Below, in pieces: positions 1 through 9,129 of a stretch of DNA of 46,045 nucleotides. The notes under the pieces were generated by a model, which was not told the DNA's origin, did no database searches, and worked only from the letters and a program-made list of their open reading frames with translations. Each line of letters starts with the position of its first letter. Positions within the stretch are counted from its first letter, which is position 1. The translations under genes were made by a program, and so were the position numbers. The DNA is from Chromobacterium piscinae (lineage in GTDB: Bacteria > Pseudomonadota > Gammaproteobacteria > Burkholderiales > Chromobacteriaceae), in the NCBI RefSeq assembly GCF_021129175.1, contig NZ_JAJOHV010000098.1, forward strand, positions 1 through 46,045, in the 5' to 3' direction.

Positions 1-131
1 CGCTGGCCGCGCTGGACCCGTCGCTGGAGTTCGCCGGCCTGCCGCAAGCCGACGCGCTGCGCGAGGCGCTGCGCCAGGGCGCGCTGGTGATGGAAGAAAT
101 GAAGCGCATCAAGGCGGGGAAAGCTGGCTGA
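1..131 (+). CDS. C-terminal end of an unidentified protein (partial)
   Basis: Only the last 42 codons are in the window. The frame is open from base 3 and ends at a TGA. The peptide is rich in Ala, Leu, Arg and Glu, looks helical, and ends in a basic tail (MKRIKAGKAG). The codon use is the GC-rich third-position pattern seen in the rest of the window, which supports real coding. No family can be named from so short a tail. Confidence 0.5.
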   Translation, partial: LAALDPSLEFAGLPQADALREALRQGALVMEEMKRIKAGKAG

Positions 132-186
132 GCGTCCGCCCTCATGCCATGATGAAAGCATCTCCAAACCACCCGCCTCCATCGCC

Positions 187-585
187 ATGTACAAGCACAC
201 GCCCCAGTTGCGCATCGCCCGCCCGGTCGGCAACCTCAACCTCAGCAAGGCGATGTATTGCGAAGGCCTGAATCTGCAGCAGCTGGGCAGCTTCAAGGAT
301 CATGAAGGTTTCGACGGCGTGATGCTGGGCCTGCCCGGCGCCGGCTACCATCTGGAATTCGTCGTCAGCCATCGCCACCCGGCGCACCCCAGCCCGACAG
401 TTGAAGACCTGCTGGTGCTCTACCTTCCCGACCACGCCGAATGGGAGGCCGCCTGCGCCTGCATGCGCGCAGCCGGCTTTGCCCAGCAGCCCTCGGCCAA
501 TCCTTACTGGAATGTCCACGGCGCCACATTCGTCGATCACGACGGCTACCGCACCGTGCTGCAAAATACCGCCAGCCCCGTTTAA
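187..585 (+). CDS. VOC (glyoxalase/bleomycin resistance) superfamily protein, YycE-like
   Basis: A 132-residue protein of the vicinal oxygen chelate fold. The start (QLRIARPVGNLNLSKAMYCE) has the RxARPxxNL opening typical of the YycE-like subgroup, which suggests a single-module protein that works as a dimer. The end (NPYWNVHGATFVDHDGYRTV) is the usual final beta strand, where a metal-binding Glu or Asp often lies. The residue pattern suggests a small cytoplasmic protein. Substrate cannot be told from sequence: members of this subgroup are mostly uncharacterised and include both enzymes and small-molecule binders. No strong Shine-Dalgarno sequence is visible before the ATG. It is a single gene, convergent with the solute-binding protein gene that follows. 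Confidence 0.8.
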   Translation: MYKHTPQLRIARPVGNLNLSKAMYCEGLNLQQLGSFKDHEGFDGVMLGLPGAGYHLEFVVSHRHPAHPSPTVEDLLVLYLPDHAEWEAACACMRAAGFAQQPSANPYWNVHGATFVDHDGYRTVLQNTASPV

Positions 586-630
586 GCCAGCGACGCGGTC
601 GGCGCCGATGCGCCCCGACTGCGCCCTGCC

Positions 631-1386
631 TTATTTCTGTGCCTGAGTCTCAATTCTTTCCAACAGGCCCGCCTTGCGCATTCTCTCAATGACCTTGTTG
701 AATTCGGCGACCCACTTGTCCGCTCCCGACGCCTTGGAAAATCCAAACGCGGCGTAGGACAGCTTGCCGATCGGCACATCGGAAACGCCTATCGTTTCAG
801 CGACGCCCTGCTGATTGACCAGATACTTCCCGACGTTGGAGTCTATGGTGGCGAGATCGATGCGGCCTGAGTCCATCATTTTCATCAAGGTGATGGAATC
901 CGCCGCCCGTTCGATCGGATGGGCGGACTCGAATATCGCTTCCATTTCCTTGTCGACCACCGAGCCGATTTCCATTCCCAGGTGATGATCTTTCAGCGCC
1001 TGATAATCGGTCCAATCCACACGGCCGCGGAATGCGCTTTTTTTATAAAGGAAACAGTTGTACTGCCGCATGACGGGCAGGGAAAACGCCATGAACTGCT
1101 CCCGCTCAGGCGTCTTATATAGGGGAAGAATGCCATCCACCAGGCCATCCTTGGCCGCGCTCAGGCAACGCTTCCAAGGCAGTATCTTGACCGCGACCAG
1201 GATATCGAGTTGCTTGCCGATATCCTGCAGCAGCTTCACCTTGATGCCGCCGCTGGCCGCCTCGCCAAACTCGCCTATCGCATATGGCGGATATTTGTCG
1301 TAGCACAGCGTCAGCTTGCGGCTTTCCGCGTGCGCAAACCCAGCAATCAGCATAAAAACCGATAGCAGTACGCATTTGTACGCCAT
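631..1386 (-). CDS. Periplasmic solute-binding protein, SBP_bac_3 family
   Basis: A 251-residue secreted protein. The start was placed at the ATG that begins MAYKCVLLSVFMLIAGFAHA, a signal peptide ending in AHA, with GGAGG just upstream. A longer reading would put 24 non-signal residues in front. The mature part begins with KLTLCYDKYPPYAIGE, the typical first strand of family 3 binding domains, and has the two-lobe pattern of amino-acid-binding proteins. No permease or ATPase gene of an amino-acid importer is adjacent. The protein may therefore be an orphan binding protein or one of the redox- or signal-linked members of this family. The ligand is unknown. Confidence 0.8.
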   Translation of the reverse strand: MAYKCVLLSVFMLIAGFAHAESRKLTLCYDKYPPYAIGEFGEAASGGIKVKLLQDIGKQLDILVAVKILPWKRCLSAAKDGLVDGILPLYKTPEREQFMAFSLPVMRQYNCFLYKKSAFRGRVDWTDYQALKDHHLGMEIGSVVDKEMEAIFESAHPIERAADSITLMKMMDSGRIDLATIDSNVGKYLVNQQGVAETIGVSDVPIGKLSYAAFGFSKASGADKWVAEFNKVIERMRKAGLLERIETQAQK

Positions 1387-1575
1387 ACACCTCCCGCCCA
1401 TTCCACTGGGATGCCGGTGGCGGCTGACTAGAAAATCGTCGCCGCCAGCAAAAGCCATCCATTACAGGCAAGCCAGCCAATGCACTCGCTCACTGGCGCG
1501 CCATCTCATCCAGGCAGATCAAGCGCCTTAGCATCAAATCCAGTTCGCGCTGAGGCGCAGGATCGCCGCGAGCCC

Positions 1576-3363
1576 TTACTCCGCCACCGCCTCGCTCTCC
1601 TGCTGCAACCGCCACATTTCGGCGTAGCGGCCGCCCAAGTCCAGCAGCTCGCGATGGCTGCCCTGCTCCACCACCCGGCCGGCGTCGAGCACCAGGATGC
1701 GGTCGGCGTCGACGATGGTGGACAGCCGGTGGGCGATGATCAGCGTAGTGCGGTCGGCGGAGATGGCGGTCAGTTCGCGCTGGATCGCCTTCTCGGTGCG
1801 CGAATCGAGCGCGCTGGTGGCCTCGTCGAAGATCAAGATCGGCGGGTTCTTCAAGATAGTGCGCGCGATGGCGACGCGCTGCTTCTCGCCGCCGGACAAT
1901 TTCAGCCCGCGCTCGCCGACCATGGTGTCGTAGCCGTCCGGCAGACTGCTGACAAAGTCGTGGATGTGGGCGGAGCGCGCCGCCTCGATCACTTCCTCGC
2001 GGGTGGCGCCGGGTTTGCCGTAGGCGATATTGTAGTAGACGGTGTCGTTGAACAGCACCGTATCCTGCGGCACGATGCCGATATGGGCGCGCAGCGAATC
2101 CTGCGTCAGCGCGCGGATGTCCTCGCCGTTGATCCTCACCGCGCCCGACGTGGCGTCGTAGAAGCGGAACATCAGCCGCGACAGCGTGGACTTGCCGGCG
2201 CCGCTGGCGCCGACCACCGCCAGCGTCTGGCCGGCGGGGATGGCGAAGTCCACATCATGCAGGATCTGCCGCTTGGATTCGTAGGCGAAGCCGACGCGCT
2301 CGAAACGTATCGTCGCGTTGCGTGCCGCCAGCGTCTTGGCGTCCGGCGCGTCCGCCACTTCCAGATTGACGCCCAGCAGCTTGAACATCCGTTCGATATC
2401 GGCCAGCGAATGCTTGATCTCGCGGTAGACGAAACCCAGGAAGTTCAGCGGCGCGTACAGCTGGGTGATGAAGGTGGCCACCAGCACCACGTCGCCCACC
2501 GTCATCCGGTGCGCCACCACGTCGCGCGCCGCCAGCACCATCACCAGCGTGACGCCGATGGCGATGATGGCGGCCTGGCCTGCGTTCAGCAGCGACAGCG
2601 ATACCTGATTCTTGATCGCCGACGCCTCCCAGGCCTCCAGATTGCGGTCATAACGCTTGGACTCGTATTCCTCGTTATTGAAGTATTTGACCGTTTCGTA
2701 ATTCAGCAGCGCGTCTATCGCCTTGGAATTGGCCTTGGAATCCAGGTCATTCATCGTGCGGCGGTAGACGGTGCGCCATTCGGTCACCAACAGCGTGAAT
2801 GCGATGTATAGCCCGATGGTGCCCAGCGTCACCACCGCGAACTCCCACGAGTAGCGGTGCAGCAGGATGGCCGACACCATGCCGATTTCCAGCAGCGTGG
2901 GCAGGATGTTGAACACGGTGAAATTCAGCAGAAAGCCTATGCCCTTGGTGCCGCGCTCGATGTCGCGGCTCATGCCGCCGGTGTGCCGCTCCAGGTGGAA
3001 GCGCAGCGACAGTTTGAACAGGTGGCGGAACACATTGCGCGCCACGCTGCGCACCGCTCCCTGGATCACGCGGGCGAACACGGCGTCGCGCAGCTCGCCC
3101 AGCACGCCGGACAGCAGCCGCGCCACGCCGTAGCCGGTCAGCGCCAGCACCGGGATGGCCAGCAGCGTGGCCGGCACCGACAGCTGGTCGACGATGTCCT
3201 TCAAGTACAGCGGCACCGTCACCGCCCCTACTTTGGCCAGCACCATGCAGGCCAGAGCCAGGAAAACTCGCCACTTGAACGCCCACAGATAGGGCAGCAG
3301 GGTCTGGATGGTTTGCCAATCGTTGCGGCCGGACGGCGCCGGGCCGCTATGGGTGATACGCAT
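1576..3363 (-). CDS. ABC transporter, fused permease and ATPase (Atm1/HMT-type exporter)
   Basis: A 595-residue half-transporter with an N-terminal six-helix membrane domain (about residues 15-310) and a C-terminal ATPase. Walker A (GASGAGKST), the signature LSGGEKQRVAIARTIL and Walker B (ILIFDEATSALD) are intact, and an H-loop His follows (LIIAHRLST). The membrane domain contains the NxEYES-like stretch (FNNEEYESKRYD) characteristic of Atm1/ABCB7-type exporters, which in bacteria move glutathione-linked or metal-linked compounds out of the cytoplasm. It would act as a homodimer in the inner membrane. The ATG at 3361-3363 was chosen. A GTG 16 codons upstream is also open but lies inside an inverted repeat. 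Cargo is inferred from the family only. Confidence 0.88.
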   Translation of the reverse strand: MRITHSGPAPSGRNDWQTIQTLLPYLWAFKWRVFLALACMVLAKVGAVTVPLYLKDIVDQLSVPATLLAIPVLALTGYGVARLLSGVLGELRDAVFARVIQGAVRSVARNVFRHLFKLSLRFHLERHTGGMSRDIERGTKGIGFLLNFTVFNILPTLLEIGMVSAILLHRYSWEFAVVTLGTIGLYIAFTLLVTEWRTVYRRTMNDLDSKANSKAIDALLNYETVKYFNNEEYESKRYDRNLEAWEASAIKNQVSLSLLNAGQAAIIAIGVTLVMVLAARDVVAHRMTVGDVVLVATFITQLYAPLNFLGFVYREIKHSLADIERMFKLLGVNLEVADAPDAKTLAARNATIRFERVGFAYESKRQILHDVDFAIPAGQTLAVVGASGAGKSTLSRLMFRFYDATSGAVRINGEDIRALTQDSLRAHIGIVPQDTVLFNDTVYYNIAYGKPGATREEVIEAARSAHIHDFVSSLPDGYDTMVGERGLKLSGGEKQRVAIARTILKNPPILIFDEATSALDSRTEKAIQRELTAISADRTTLIIAHRLSTIVDADRILVLDAGRVVEQGSHRELLDLGGRYAEMWRLQQESEAVAE

Positions 3364-3397
3364 AAATAAGGTTTGCCTGTGACTAAGACCTATCCCA

Positions 3398-3418
3398 AAG
3401 TGAAATAGCACTTCACTT
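3398..3418. promoter_or_regulatory. Inverted repeat between divergent genes, possible operator
   Basis: Two perfect 7-base arms, AAGTGAA and TTCACTT, are separated by seven bases. The repeat lies about 35 bases upstream of the ABC exporter start on one side and 18 bases before the small membrane protein ORF on the other. Position and symmetry fit a repressor or activator site serving one or both genes. No cognate regulator is recognisable nearby. Confidence 0.4.
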
Positions 3419-3436
3419 CATAAAGGGGCGGACATC

Positions 3437-3544
3437 ATGTGGATTCTGTTGCTGGAAGCGCTGGGAGCCGGCGGGCTCGCCACTTTCATCGTCTGGTGGA
3501 CCTGGCCGCGCGACGACAAGGACCCTTCCTGTAAAAGCGATTAG
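3437..3544 (+). CDS. Small single-pass membrane protein, 35 residues
   Basis: A 35-codon ORF that starts with ATG after a purine-rich AAGGGG about 10 bases upstream. The peptide begins MWILLLEALGAGGLATFIVW, a clear hydrophobic helix, followed by WTWPRDDKDPSCKSD, a polar tail with a single Cys. This is the architecture of bacterial small membrane proteins. Its last four bases overlap the end of the convergent apaG gene. Its function is unknown. The divergent ABC exporter shares its upstream region, so the small protein could modulate that transporter, but this is only a guess from position. Confidence 0.5.
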   Translation: MWILLLEALGAGGLATFIVWWTWPRDDKDPSCKSD

Positions 3545-3921
3545 TGCAGCACCCGCGGCGCCACCAGCGTCATTTCGGGAATGGACGCCTCGAAACGCTG
3601 GCCGTCGTCCGCCATCATCTGGTAGACACCCTTCATGCTGCCGTACGGCGTGGTGATGTGGGCCGCGCTGGAGTACTCGAACACCTGGCCGGGATCGAGA
3701 TGCGGCTGCTCGCCCACCACGCCCATGCCGCGCACTTCCTGCACCTGCTGGTTGGCGTCGGTGATGATCCAGTGGCGGCTGATCAGTTGCGCCGGCTCGC
3801 TGCCGGTATTGGTGATGCGGACGCGATAGGCGAACACGTAAATATCATTGGCGACGCTGGACTGGTCCGCCACGTATTGCGGCTCCGCCCGCACCTCCAT
3901 CTGGTAAAGTTTGTCAGCCAT
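3541..3921 (-). CDS. apaG: ApaG protein
   Basis: A 126-residue protein covering the entire ApaG (FN3-like beta sandwich) domain. Conserved stretches are visible: VFAYRVRITNTG, LISRHWIITDANQQVQEVRG, GVVGEQPHLDPGQVFEYSS and the region TPYGSMKGVYQM. The length matches the family. ApaG was linked to diadenosine tetraphosphate and cobalt resistance phenotypes in enterobacteria, but its biochemical role remains unsettled. An AGGAG ribosome-binding site lies at good distance from the ATG. It is divergent from rpe, an arrangement often seen in betaproteobacteria, so the 106-base gap must hold promoters for both. Confidence 0.93.
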   Translation of the reverse strand: MADKLYQMEVRAEPQYVADQSSVANDIYVFAYRVRITNTGSEPAQLISRHWIITDANQQVQEVRGMGVVGEQPHLDPGQVFEYSSAAHITTPYGSMKGVYQMMADDGQRFEASIPEMTLVAPRVLH

Positions 3922-4027
3922 TTCGGCTTCTCCTGATTGATCTTGGTTTTCATTTTATCCGGCCAAACCGCTTTTGGCGCGGTAGAATGCCGGGCATTCC
4001 TCGTTTATCGATGTCAGAGCAATCGCC

Positions 4028-4711
4028 ATGCGCACTTTCCGTATCGCCCCCAGCATTCTGTCCGCCGATTTCGCCCGCCTGGGCCAGGAAGTCAGCGATG
4101 TCATCGCCGCCGGCGCCGACATCATCCACTTCGATGTGATGGACAACCACTACGTCCCCAATCTGACCATGGGCCCGATGTTCTGCGAGGCCATCCGCCC
4201 CCACAGCAGCGCCCCGATCGACGTCCACCTGATGGTCAAACCGGTCGACGCGCTGGCCGCCGCCTTCGCCAAGGCCGGCGCGGACATCATCACCTTCCAC
4301 CCGGAAGGCTCAGAACACATCGACCGCACGCTGGGCCTGATCAAGGATGCCGGCTGTAAGGCCGGCTTGGTGTTCAACCCGGCCACGCCGCTCTCTTACC
4401 TGGACCACGTGATGGACAAGCTGGACATGATCCTGATCATGTCGGTGAACCCCGGCTTCGGCGGACAATCGTTCATTCCGCACGCACTGGAAAAGATCCG
4501 GCAGGTTCGCCTGCGCATCGACGAATACACCGCCAAGCACGGCGGCGAAATCTGGCTGGAAGTGGACGGCGGCGTCAAGGTGGACAATATCGCCCAGGTG
4601 GCGGCCGCCGGCGCAGACACCTTCGTGGCCGGCTCCGCCATCTACGGCCAAAAAGACTACAAAGCCGTCATCGACGCGATGCGCGCCGAGCTGGCCCGCG
4701 TCCAAGTATAA
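4028..4711 (+). CDS. rpe: Ribulose-phosphate 3-epimerase
   Basis: A 227-residue TIM-barrel enzyme that interconverts ribulose 5-phosphate and xylulose 5-phosphate in the pentose phosphate pathway. It opens with [17 protein letters not shown], which carries the catalytic Ser/Asp-containing first strand. The metal-binding [14 protein letters not shown] follows, then [18 protein letters not shown] and the C-terminal phosphate grip VDGGVK and VAGSAIYG. All family landmarks are present and the length is normal. It starts a plus-strand run (rpe, SDR, gph, trpE) in which rpe and gph supply and clear sugar phosphates next to a chorismate-using enzyme. Confidence 0.97.
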   Translation: MRTFRIAPSILSADFARLGQEVSDVIAAGADIIHFDVMDNHYVPNLTMGPMFCEAIRPHSSAPIDVHLMVKPVDALAAAFAKAGADIITFHPEGSEHIDRTLGLIKDAGCKAGLVFNPATPLSYLDHVMDKLDMILIMSVNPGFGGQSFIPHALEKIRQVRLRIDEYTAKHGGEIWLEVDGGVKVDNIAQVAAAGADTFVAGSAIYGQKDYKAVIDAMRAELARVQV

Positions 4712-4750
4712 GAGCGCAGCCTCCACCACCACTCTCCAAAGGGTAAAGCA

Positions 4751-5503
4751 ATGCATGCATTCATCGTCACCGGCGCCTCGCGCGGCCTGGGTTACGCCAT
4801 CTGCGAAACACTGCTGAGCGACGGCTACTTTGCCGTCGGCATCGCCCGCAACGCCGGTCCTGCGCTGGAAGGGCTGGCCGCCCGCCATCCCGAGAGGCTG
4901 CTGGCCGTCAACGCCGACCTAGCCGACGCCGCGCAAGCCGCCGCCTCGATTCACACCGCCTTGCAGCAGCTGCCGCTGCCGGAATGCGCGACGATCACGC
5001 TGATCAACAACGCCGGCTTGGTCACTCCCATCGCCCAGGCCGGCCATTATCCGACCGACGAGGTGGTCAAGGCTGTCGCCGTCAACGTCACCGCGCCGCT
5101 ACTCACGACCGATGCGCTGCTGTCCGCCACCGATCACCTGCCGGCGCGCCGCCGCATCCTGAACATCTCGTCCGGCGCCGCCGCCAAGGCCTATCCGGGC
5201 TGGAGCGTGTACTGCGCCACCAAGGCCAGTCTGGACCACTTCAGCCGCAGCGTGGCCGTGGAGCAGGAAGGCAAGGCCAATCCGGCGCGCATCGTCGCGC
5301 TGTACCCTGGCGTGGTGGACACCGACATGCAGAGCAATATCCGCGCCAGCGACGAGGGTCAGTTTCCGCAGAAGGCCCGCTTCGACGCGCTGAAGTCCGA
5401 CGGCGCGTTGAGCAGCCCGGGCGACGCCGCGCGCAAGATCGTCGACTATCTGGTTTCGCCGGCCTTCGGCCAGTTGCAAGTCGTAGACATCCGCGAGCTC
5501 TAG
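4751..5503 (+). CDS. Short-chain dehydrogenase/reductase, benzil/sepiapterin reductase-like
   Basis: A 250-residue classical SDR. The nucleotide-binding motif TGASRGLG is at residues 7-14, NNAG at 86-89, and the catalytic set is Ser140, Tyr154 and Lys158 in SSGAAAKAYPGWSVYCATKA. The sequence ASRGLG with a following LYPGVVDTDMQ resembles the YueD / (S)-benzoin-forming benzil reductase and sepiapterin reductase subgroup, which use NADPH. The natural substrate is not predictable. It is placed 39 bases after rpe and 57 before gph. In many betaproteobacteria rpe and gph are direct neighbours, so this looks like an insertion in that pair. Confidence 0.85.
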   Translation: MHAFIVTGASRGLGYAICETLLSDGYFAVGIARNAGPALEGLAARHPERLLAVNADLADAAQAAASIHTALQQLPLPECATITLINNAGLVTPIAQAGHYPTDEVVKAVAVNVTAPLLTTDALLSATDHLPARRRILNISSGAAAKAYPGWSVYCATKASLDHFSRSVAVEQEGKANPARIVALYPGVVDTDMQSNIRASDEGQFPQKARFDALKSDGALSSPGDAARKIVDYLVSPAFGQLQVVDIREL

Positions 5504-5560
5504 GCACTCCGCATCACCCATTCCGCCGCGGCCCGCCGGCCGCGGCAGCAAAGCAGGCAC

Positions 5561-6229
5561 ATGAATCTCAAGCACATCAAAGCCGTCGCCTTCGATCTGG
5601 ACGGCACTCTGGTCGACTCCATTCCCGATCTAGCCGACGCCGCCAACGCGATGCGCGAGCATCTGGGGCTGCCTCCGCTTGATCCCGAGCGGATCAAGAG
5701 CCACGTCGGCGACGGCATCGCCAGCCTGGTGCACCGCGCCATCACCGACGAGCACCACGCCGAGGCCGACGGCCCGCTGTGGGAGCGCGGCTACCGTTTC
5801 TTCGTCCAGCGCTACAGCGAGCGCCTGGCGGTCCGCACCACGGTCTATCCCGGCGTGCTAGACGGACTCGCCCTGCTGCGCGCCCTCAAGCTGCCGCTGG
5901 TCATGGTCACCAACAAATCCGAACGCCTGGCCGTGCCATTAGCCGAGCAACTGGGCCTGCGCGACCTGTTCAGCCTGATCCTCGGCGGCGACACGCTGCC
6001 GGAGAAGAAACCATCGGCGCTGCCGCTCTTGCATTGCTGCCAGGTGCTGGGGATCCAGCCGCAGGAACTGGCGATGGTGGGCGACTCCGCCAACGACGTG
6101 GCCGCCGCCCGCGCAGCCGGCAGCGCGGCCATCGCCGTCAGCTACGGCTACGCCGACGCGTCCACTCTGGGCGCGGACCTGACGGTAAACAGTGTTGCCG
6201 AGCTCTACGATTTGATGAAGAATGACTGA
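5561..6229 (+). CDS. gph: Phosphoglycolate phosphatase
   Basis: A 222-residue HAD-family phosphatase. Motif I FDLDGTLVDSIPDL gives the nucleophile Asp12 and the acid Asp14. Motif II lies in LVMVTNKSERLA, motif III is the Lys in LPEKKPSALP, and motif IV is MVGDSANDVAAARAAG. The alpha-helical cap is of the Gph type. The enzyme removes the phosphate from 2-phosphoglycolate, a product of oxidative DNA end repair and of rubisco-like side reactions. Its place between rpe and trpE matches the common rpe-gph-trpE order in beta- and gammaproteobacteria. Confidence 0.95.
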   Translation: MNLKHIKAVAFDLDGTLVDSIPDLADAANAMREHLGLPPLDPERIKSHVGDGIASLVHRAITDEHHAEADGPLWERGYRFFVQRYSERLAVRTTVYPGVLDGLALLRALKLPLVMVTNKSERLAVPLAEQLGLRDLFSLILGGDTLPEKKPSALPLLHCCQVLGIQPQELAMVGDSANDVAAARAAGSAAIAVSYGYADASTLGADLTVNSVAELYDLMKND

Positions 6230-6358
6230 ATCCCGTCAACCCTGAAGGAACTCAAACGCCCATGGCCTTTCTTCCCTGCCCCGCCAGCTGGCGATGGCGT
6301 CGCCCGGCCCACGCCCCGCACGACCCCGCCCAAACTGACAAGACACAGGAAGAACCGC

Positions 6359-7825
6359 ATGCAAGCGCAAGAGTTTGACCAGCTGGCCGCTGCCGGCTAC
6401 AACCGCATCCCAGTCACCCAGGAACTGCTGGCCGATCTGGACAGCCCGCTGTCCATCTACCTGAAGCTCGCCAACCAGCCGTACAGCTACCTGCTGGAAT
6501 CGGTGGTGGGCGGCGAGCGCCACGGCCGCTATTCCATCATCGGCTTGCCGGCCGATACCCGCTTGCGCGTCAATGGCCAGCGGGTGCAGGTGGAGTGCGG
6601 CGACAAGGTGATAGAGCGCCACGACGGCGACCCGCTGGCCTTCATCGAAGCCTTCCAGCACCGTTTCCGCATCCCCGAGCTGCCCGGTCTGCCGCGCTAT
6701 TCCGGCGGCCTGGTCGGCTACTTCGGCTACGACACCATACGCTATGTGGAGCGCCGCCTGGCCGACGTCCAGAAGCCGGACCCGGTGGGCACGCCGGACA
6801 TCCTGCTGATGCTGTCGGAAGAAATCGCTGTGGTGGACAATCTGTCCGGCAAGCTCTACTTGGTGGTCTACGCCGACCCCGAAGTGCCCAACGCGCTGCA
6901 GAAAGCCAAGGCGCGGCTGGCCCAGCTGCGCGCCAAGCTGCGCGAGCCGCTGGCCATCCCGCTGTCGCTACCCCAGCCCCATGAAGGCGAGGCGGTGTCG
7001 GAATACGGCGAGGACGCGTTCAAAGAAGCCGTGGCGTCCTGTCAGCGCTATATCCACGACGGCGACATCATGCAGGTAGTGCTGGCCCAGCGCATGCAGC
7101 AGCCCTACCACGGCTCGCCGATCGCGCTGTACCGCGCGCTGCGCAACCTCAACCCGTCGCCATACATGTTCTTCTATCATTTCGACGACTTCCACGTGGT
7201 GGGCGCATCGCCGGAAATCCTGGTGCGCCGCGAAGGCGAAACCGTGACCGTGCGCCCGATCGCCGGCACCCGCCCCCGCGGCCATAGCCGCGAGCAGGAC
7301 GAGGCGCTAGCCGCCGAGCTGCTGGCCGATCCCAAGGAAATCGCCGAACACGTGATGCTGATGGACCTGGGCCGCAACGACGTCGGCCGCGTCGCCGACA
7401 TCGGCACCGTGAAGATCACCGACAATATGGCGATCGAGCGCTATTCCCACGTGATGCACATCGTGTCCAACGTGGAGGGCCAGGTGGACCGCAAGATCAG
7501 CAATATCGACGTGATCAAAGCCACCTTCCCGGCCGGCACGCTGTCCGGCGCGCCCAAGGTGCGGGCGATGCAGATCATCGACGAATTCGAGCCGACCAAA
7601 CGCGGCGTCTACGGCGGCGCGGTGGGCTACCTGGGCTTCAACGGCGATATGGACCTGGCCATCGCCATCCGCACCGCGGTGCTGAAGAACGGCATGCTCT
7701 ACGTGCAGTCCGGCGCCGGCATCGTCGCCGATTCGGTGCCGCAATCGGAATGGCAGGAAACACAGAACAAGGCGCGCGCGGTGCTGCGCGCCGCCCAGAT
7801 GGTGCGGGACGGGCTGGACGCCTGA
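6359..7825 (+). CDS. trpE: Anthranilate synthase component I
   Basis: A 488-residue chorismate-binding enzyme that makes anthranilate, the first step of tryptophan synthesis, with ammonia from TrpG. The N-terminal LLES (residues 45-48) is the element that binds tryptophan for feedback inhibition. The C-terminal catalytic domain carries [61 protein letters not shown] and GAVGYLGF, all expected. TrpE rather than PabB is favoured by these features and by trpG and trpD downstream. It is separated from trpG by 2.2 kb containing genes of unrelated type. A hairpin terminator follows directly. Confidence 0.96.
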   Translation: MQAQEFDQLAAAGYNRIPVTQELLADLDSPLSIYLKLANQPYSYLLESVVGGERHGRYSIIGLPADTRLRVNGQRVQVECGDKVIERHDGDPLAFIEAFQHRFRIPELPGLPRYSGGLVGYFGYDTIRYVERRLADVQKPDPVGTPDILLMLSEEIAVVDNLSGKLYLVVYADPEVPNALQKAKARLAQLRAKLREPLAIPLSLPQPHEGEAVSEYGEDAFKEAVASCQRYIHDGDIMQVVLAQRMQQPYHGSPIALYRALRNLNPSPYMFFYHFDDFHVVGASPEILVRREGETVTVRPIAGTRPRGHSREQDEALAAELLADPKEIAEHVMLMDLGRNDVGRVADIGTVKITDNMAIERYSHVMHIVSNVEGQVDRKISNIDVIKATFPAGTLSGAPKVRAMQIIDEFEPTKRGVYGGAVGYLGFNGDMDLAIAIRTAVLKNGMLYVQSGAGIVADSVPQSEWQETQNKARAVLRAAQMVRDGLDA

Positions 7826-7837
7826 CCTTTCCAACAC

Positions 7838-7863
7838 AAAACGCCGGCTCATGCCGGCGTTTT
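7838..7863. terminator. Bidirectional intrinsic terminator between trpE and MFS gene
   Basis: A perfect 11-bp stem (AAAACGCCGGC with GCCGGCGTTTT) encloses a four-base loop TCAT. The A-run on one side and T-run on the other let it stop transcription from both strands. It lies in the 39-base gap between two converging genes and touches the stop codon of the MFS gene. Confidence 0.9.
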
Positions 7864-7864
7864 C

Positions 7865-9067
7865 TTATGCATCCAGATCCCTGCCCACCCGCCAAGACAA
7901 AGGCAGCGTCAACAACAGAAAGGCCGCCAGCGCCAGCATCGCCACCGGCACGCCGGCGAGATCGCCCAGACGGCCGAACAGCACCGGCGACAATGCGCCG
8001 CCACCTATCGTGCCGGTGTAGAACAAGGCGAACGCATGTTCCCGCCCAGTGGCATCGGCCAGCTCCGGCACGGTGCCGTACAGCACCGATGAAGTGCCAT
8101 TCAGCGCCAAGCCCAGCAAGGGCAGCATCGCCATGGTTCCAAACAGCGGCAGCGCCAGGCTCATCGCAATCAGCAATGCGGTCATCCCCTCGGTCAGCCA
8201 TACCGTTTTGACCATGCCGACGCGCGCGCCCAGATAGCCGCAGAACAGCTTGCCGAACGCGCCGCCGACGAACAACAGCGACAGCGCCAAACCAATGCCC
8301 GCAGTACCCGCCCCCTTGCTCTGCAGCAGGAAGGGGAGAAAAGTCAGAAAGCCCATCCGCGCCGCGCTGTCTATCGCCCCGGTGGCCAGCAAGGCGCGCA
8401 AGCCGCCCCTCGAGCCCTTGCCCGCCGCCCGCGCCGCCGACTTTGCCGCGGCGCTTGGCAAACGGTCCGGAATCAGCCGCCACAGCACCCCGGCCGCCGC
8501 CAAGCCCAGCAGACCCATCAGGCTGACGCTGAGCCGCCAGCTCGCCATCGTCAGCAGCAAGCCTGTCAACGCCGGGATCAGCGTCTTGCCGATATCGCCG
8601 GCGAAATTGTATTGCGCCAACGCCTGCCGCGAGCCGCCGCCGGCCTCATGGCTATCCGCCACCAGCGAAGACGCCAGCGGATGCTGGACGCTGGCGCCCA
8701 GGCCGCCCAGCGCCAAGGCCAGCAGCAGGACCGCCAGGCCACCCGCCTGGCCGGCCAACAGATAGGCCATGCCCGCCAGCGCGGTGCCGCCAACCAGCAT
8801 GCGCTTGCGCCCCCAGCGCCTGGCCAAGCGGCTGGCCAACAGCTGGAAGCCGGCCATCGCGCCGGAATACGCGCCGCGCAGCAAGCCCACCATCGCGTAG
8901 CCGATGCCGAATTGCGCCTGCCAGATGGGCAGCAGCACGTAGACCAGGTCGGTCAGGCCGTCGTGGACCGCATGGGCGCCGCTTGCGGCCAGCAGCGCGC
9001 GACGACGCGAGCGCATGTCTTCGCTTGCCGCCTCGGCGCCCAGAACGGCGGGTTTGGGATCATTCAT
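7865..9067 (-). CDS. Major facilitator superfamily transporter
   Basis: A 400-residue inner-membrane protein with about twelve hydrophobic helices. The first helix contains HAVHDGLTDLVYVLLPIWQ, a pattern close to fosmidomycin-resistance-type (Fsr) and related MFS pumps. The loop between helices 2 and 3 reads ASRLARRWGRKRML, the usual MFS signature. The final helices are complete. The family moves small molecules in symport or antiport with protons; substrate is not predictable. It is transcribed alone, facing away from a decayed SDR gene and the HxlR regulator. Codon use matches the neighbours. It interrupts the trpE-trpG continuity. Confidence 0.85.
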   Translation of the reverse strand: MNDPKPAVLGAEAASEDMRSRRRALLAASGAHAVHDGLTDLVYVLLPIWQAQFGIGYAMVGLLRGAYSGAMAGFQLLASRLARRWGRKRMLVGGTALAGMAYLLAGQAGGLAVLLLALALGGLGASVQHPLASSLVADSHEAGGGSRQALAQYNFAGDIGKTLIPALTGLLLTMASWRLSVSLMGLLGLAAAGVLWRLIPDRLPSAAAKSAARAAGKGSRGGLRALLATGAIDSAARMGFLTFLPFLLQSKGAGTAGIGLALSLLFVGGAFGKLFCGYLGARVGMVKTVWLTEGMTALLIAMSLALPLFGTMAMLPLLGLALNGTSSVLYGTVPELADATGREHAFALFYTGTIGGGALSPVLFGRLGDLAGVPVAMLALAAFLLLTLPLSWRVGRDLDA

Positions 9068-9129
9068 TGAGATGACGCTTCGATTTCCATGCGGACCATT
9101 CTAGCGTCACGAAACACAAACGTCATACT

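Noticed and set aside
6262-6378. Possible trp leader peptide before trpE with two Trp codons (SWRWRR), overlapping the trpE start
   Set aside because: No terminator hairpin with a T-run lies between it and trpE, the ribosome-binding site is poor, and two Trp codons in a 38-codon GC-rich frame could occur by chance.
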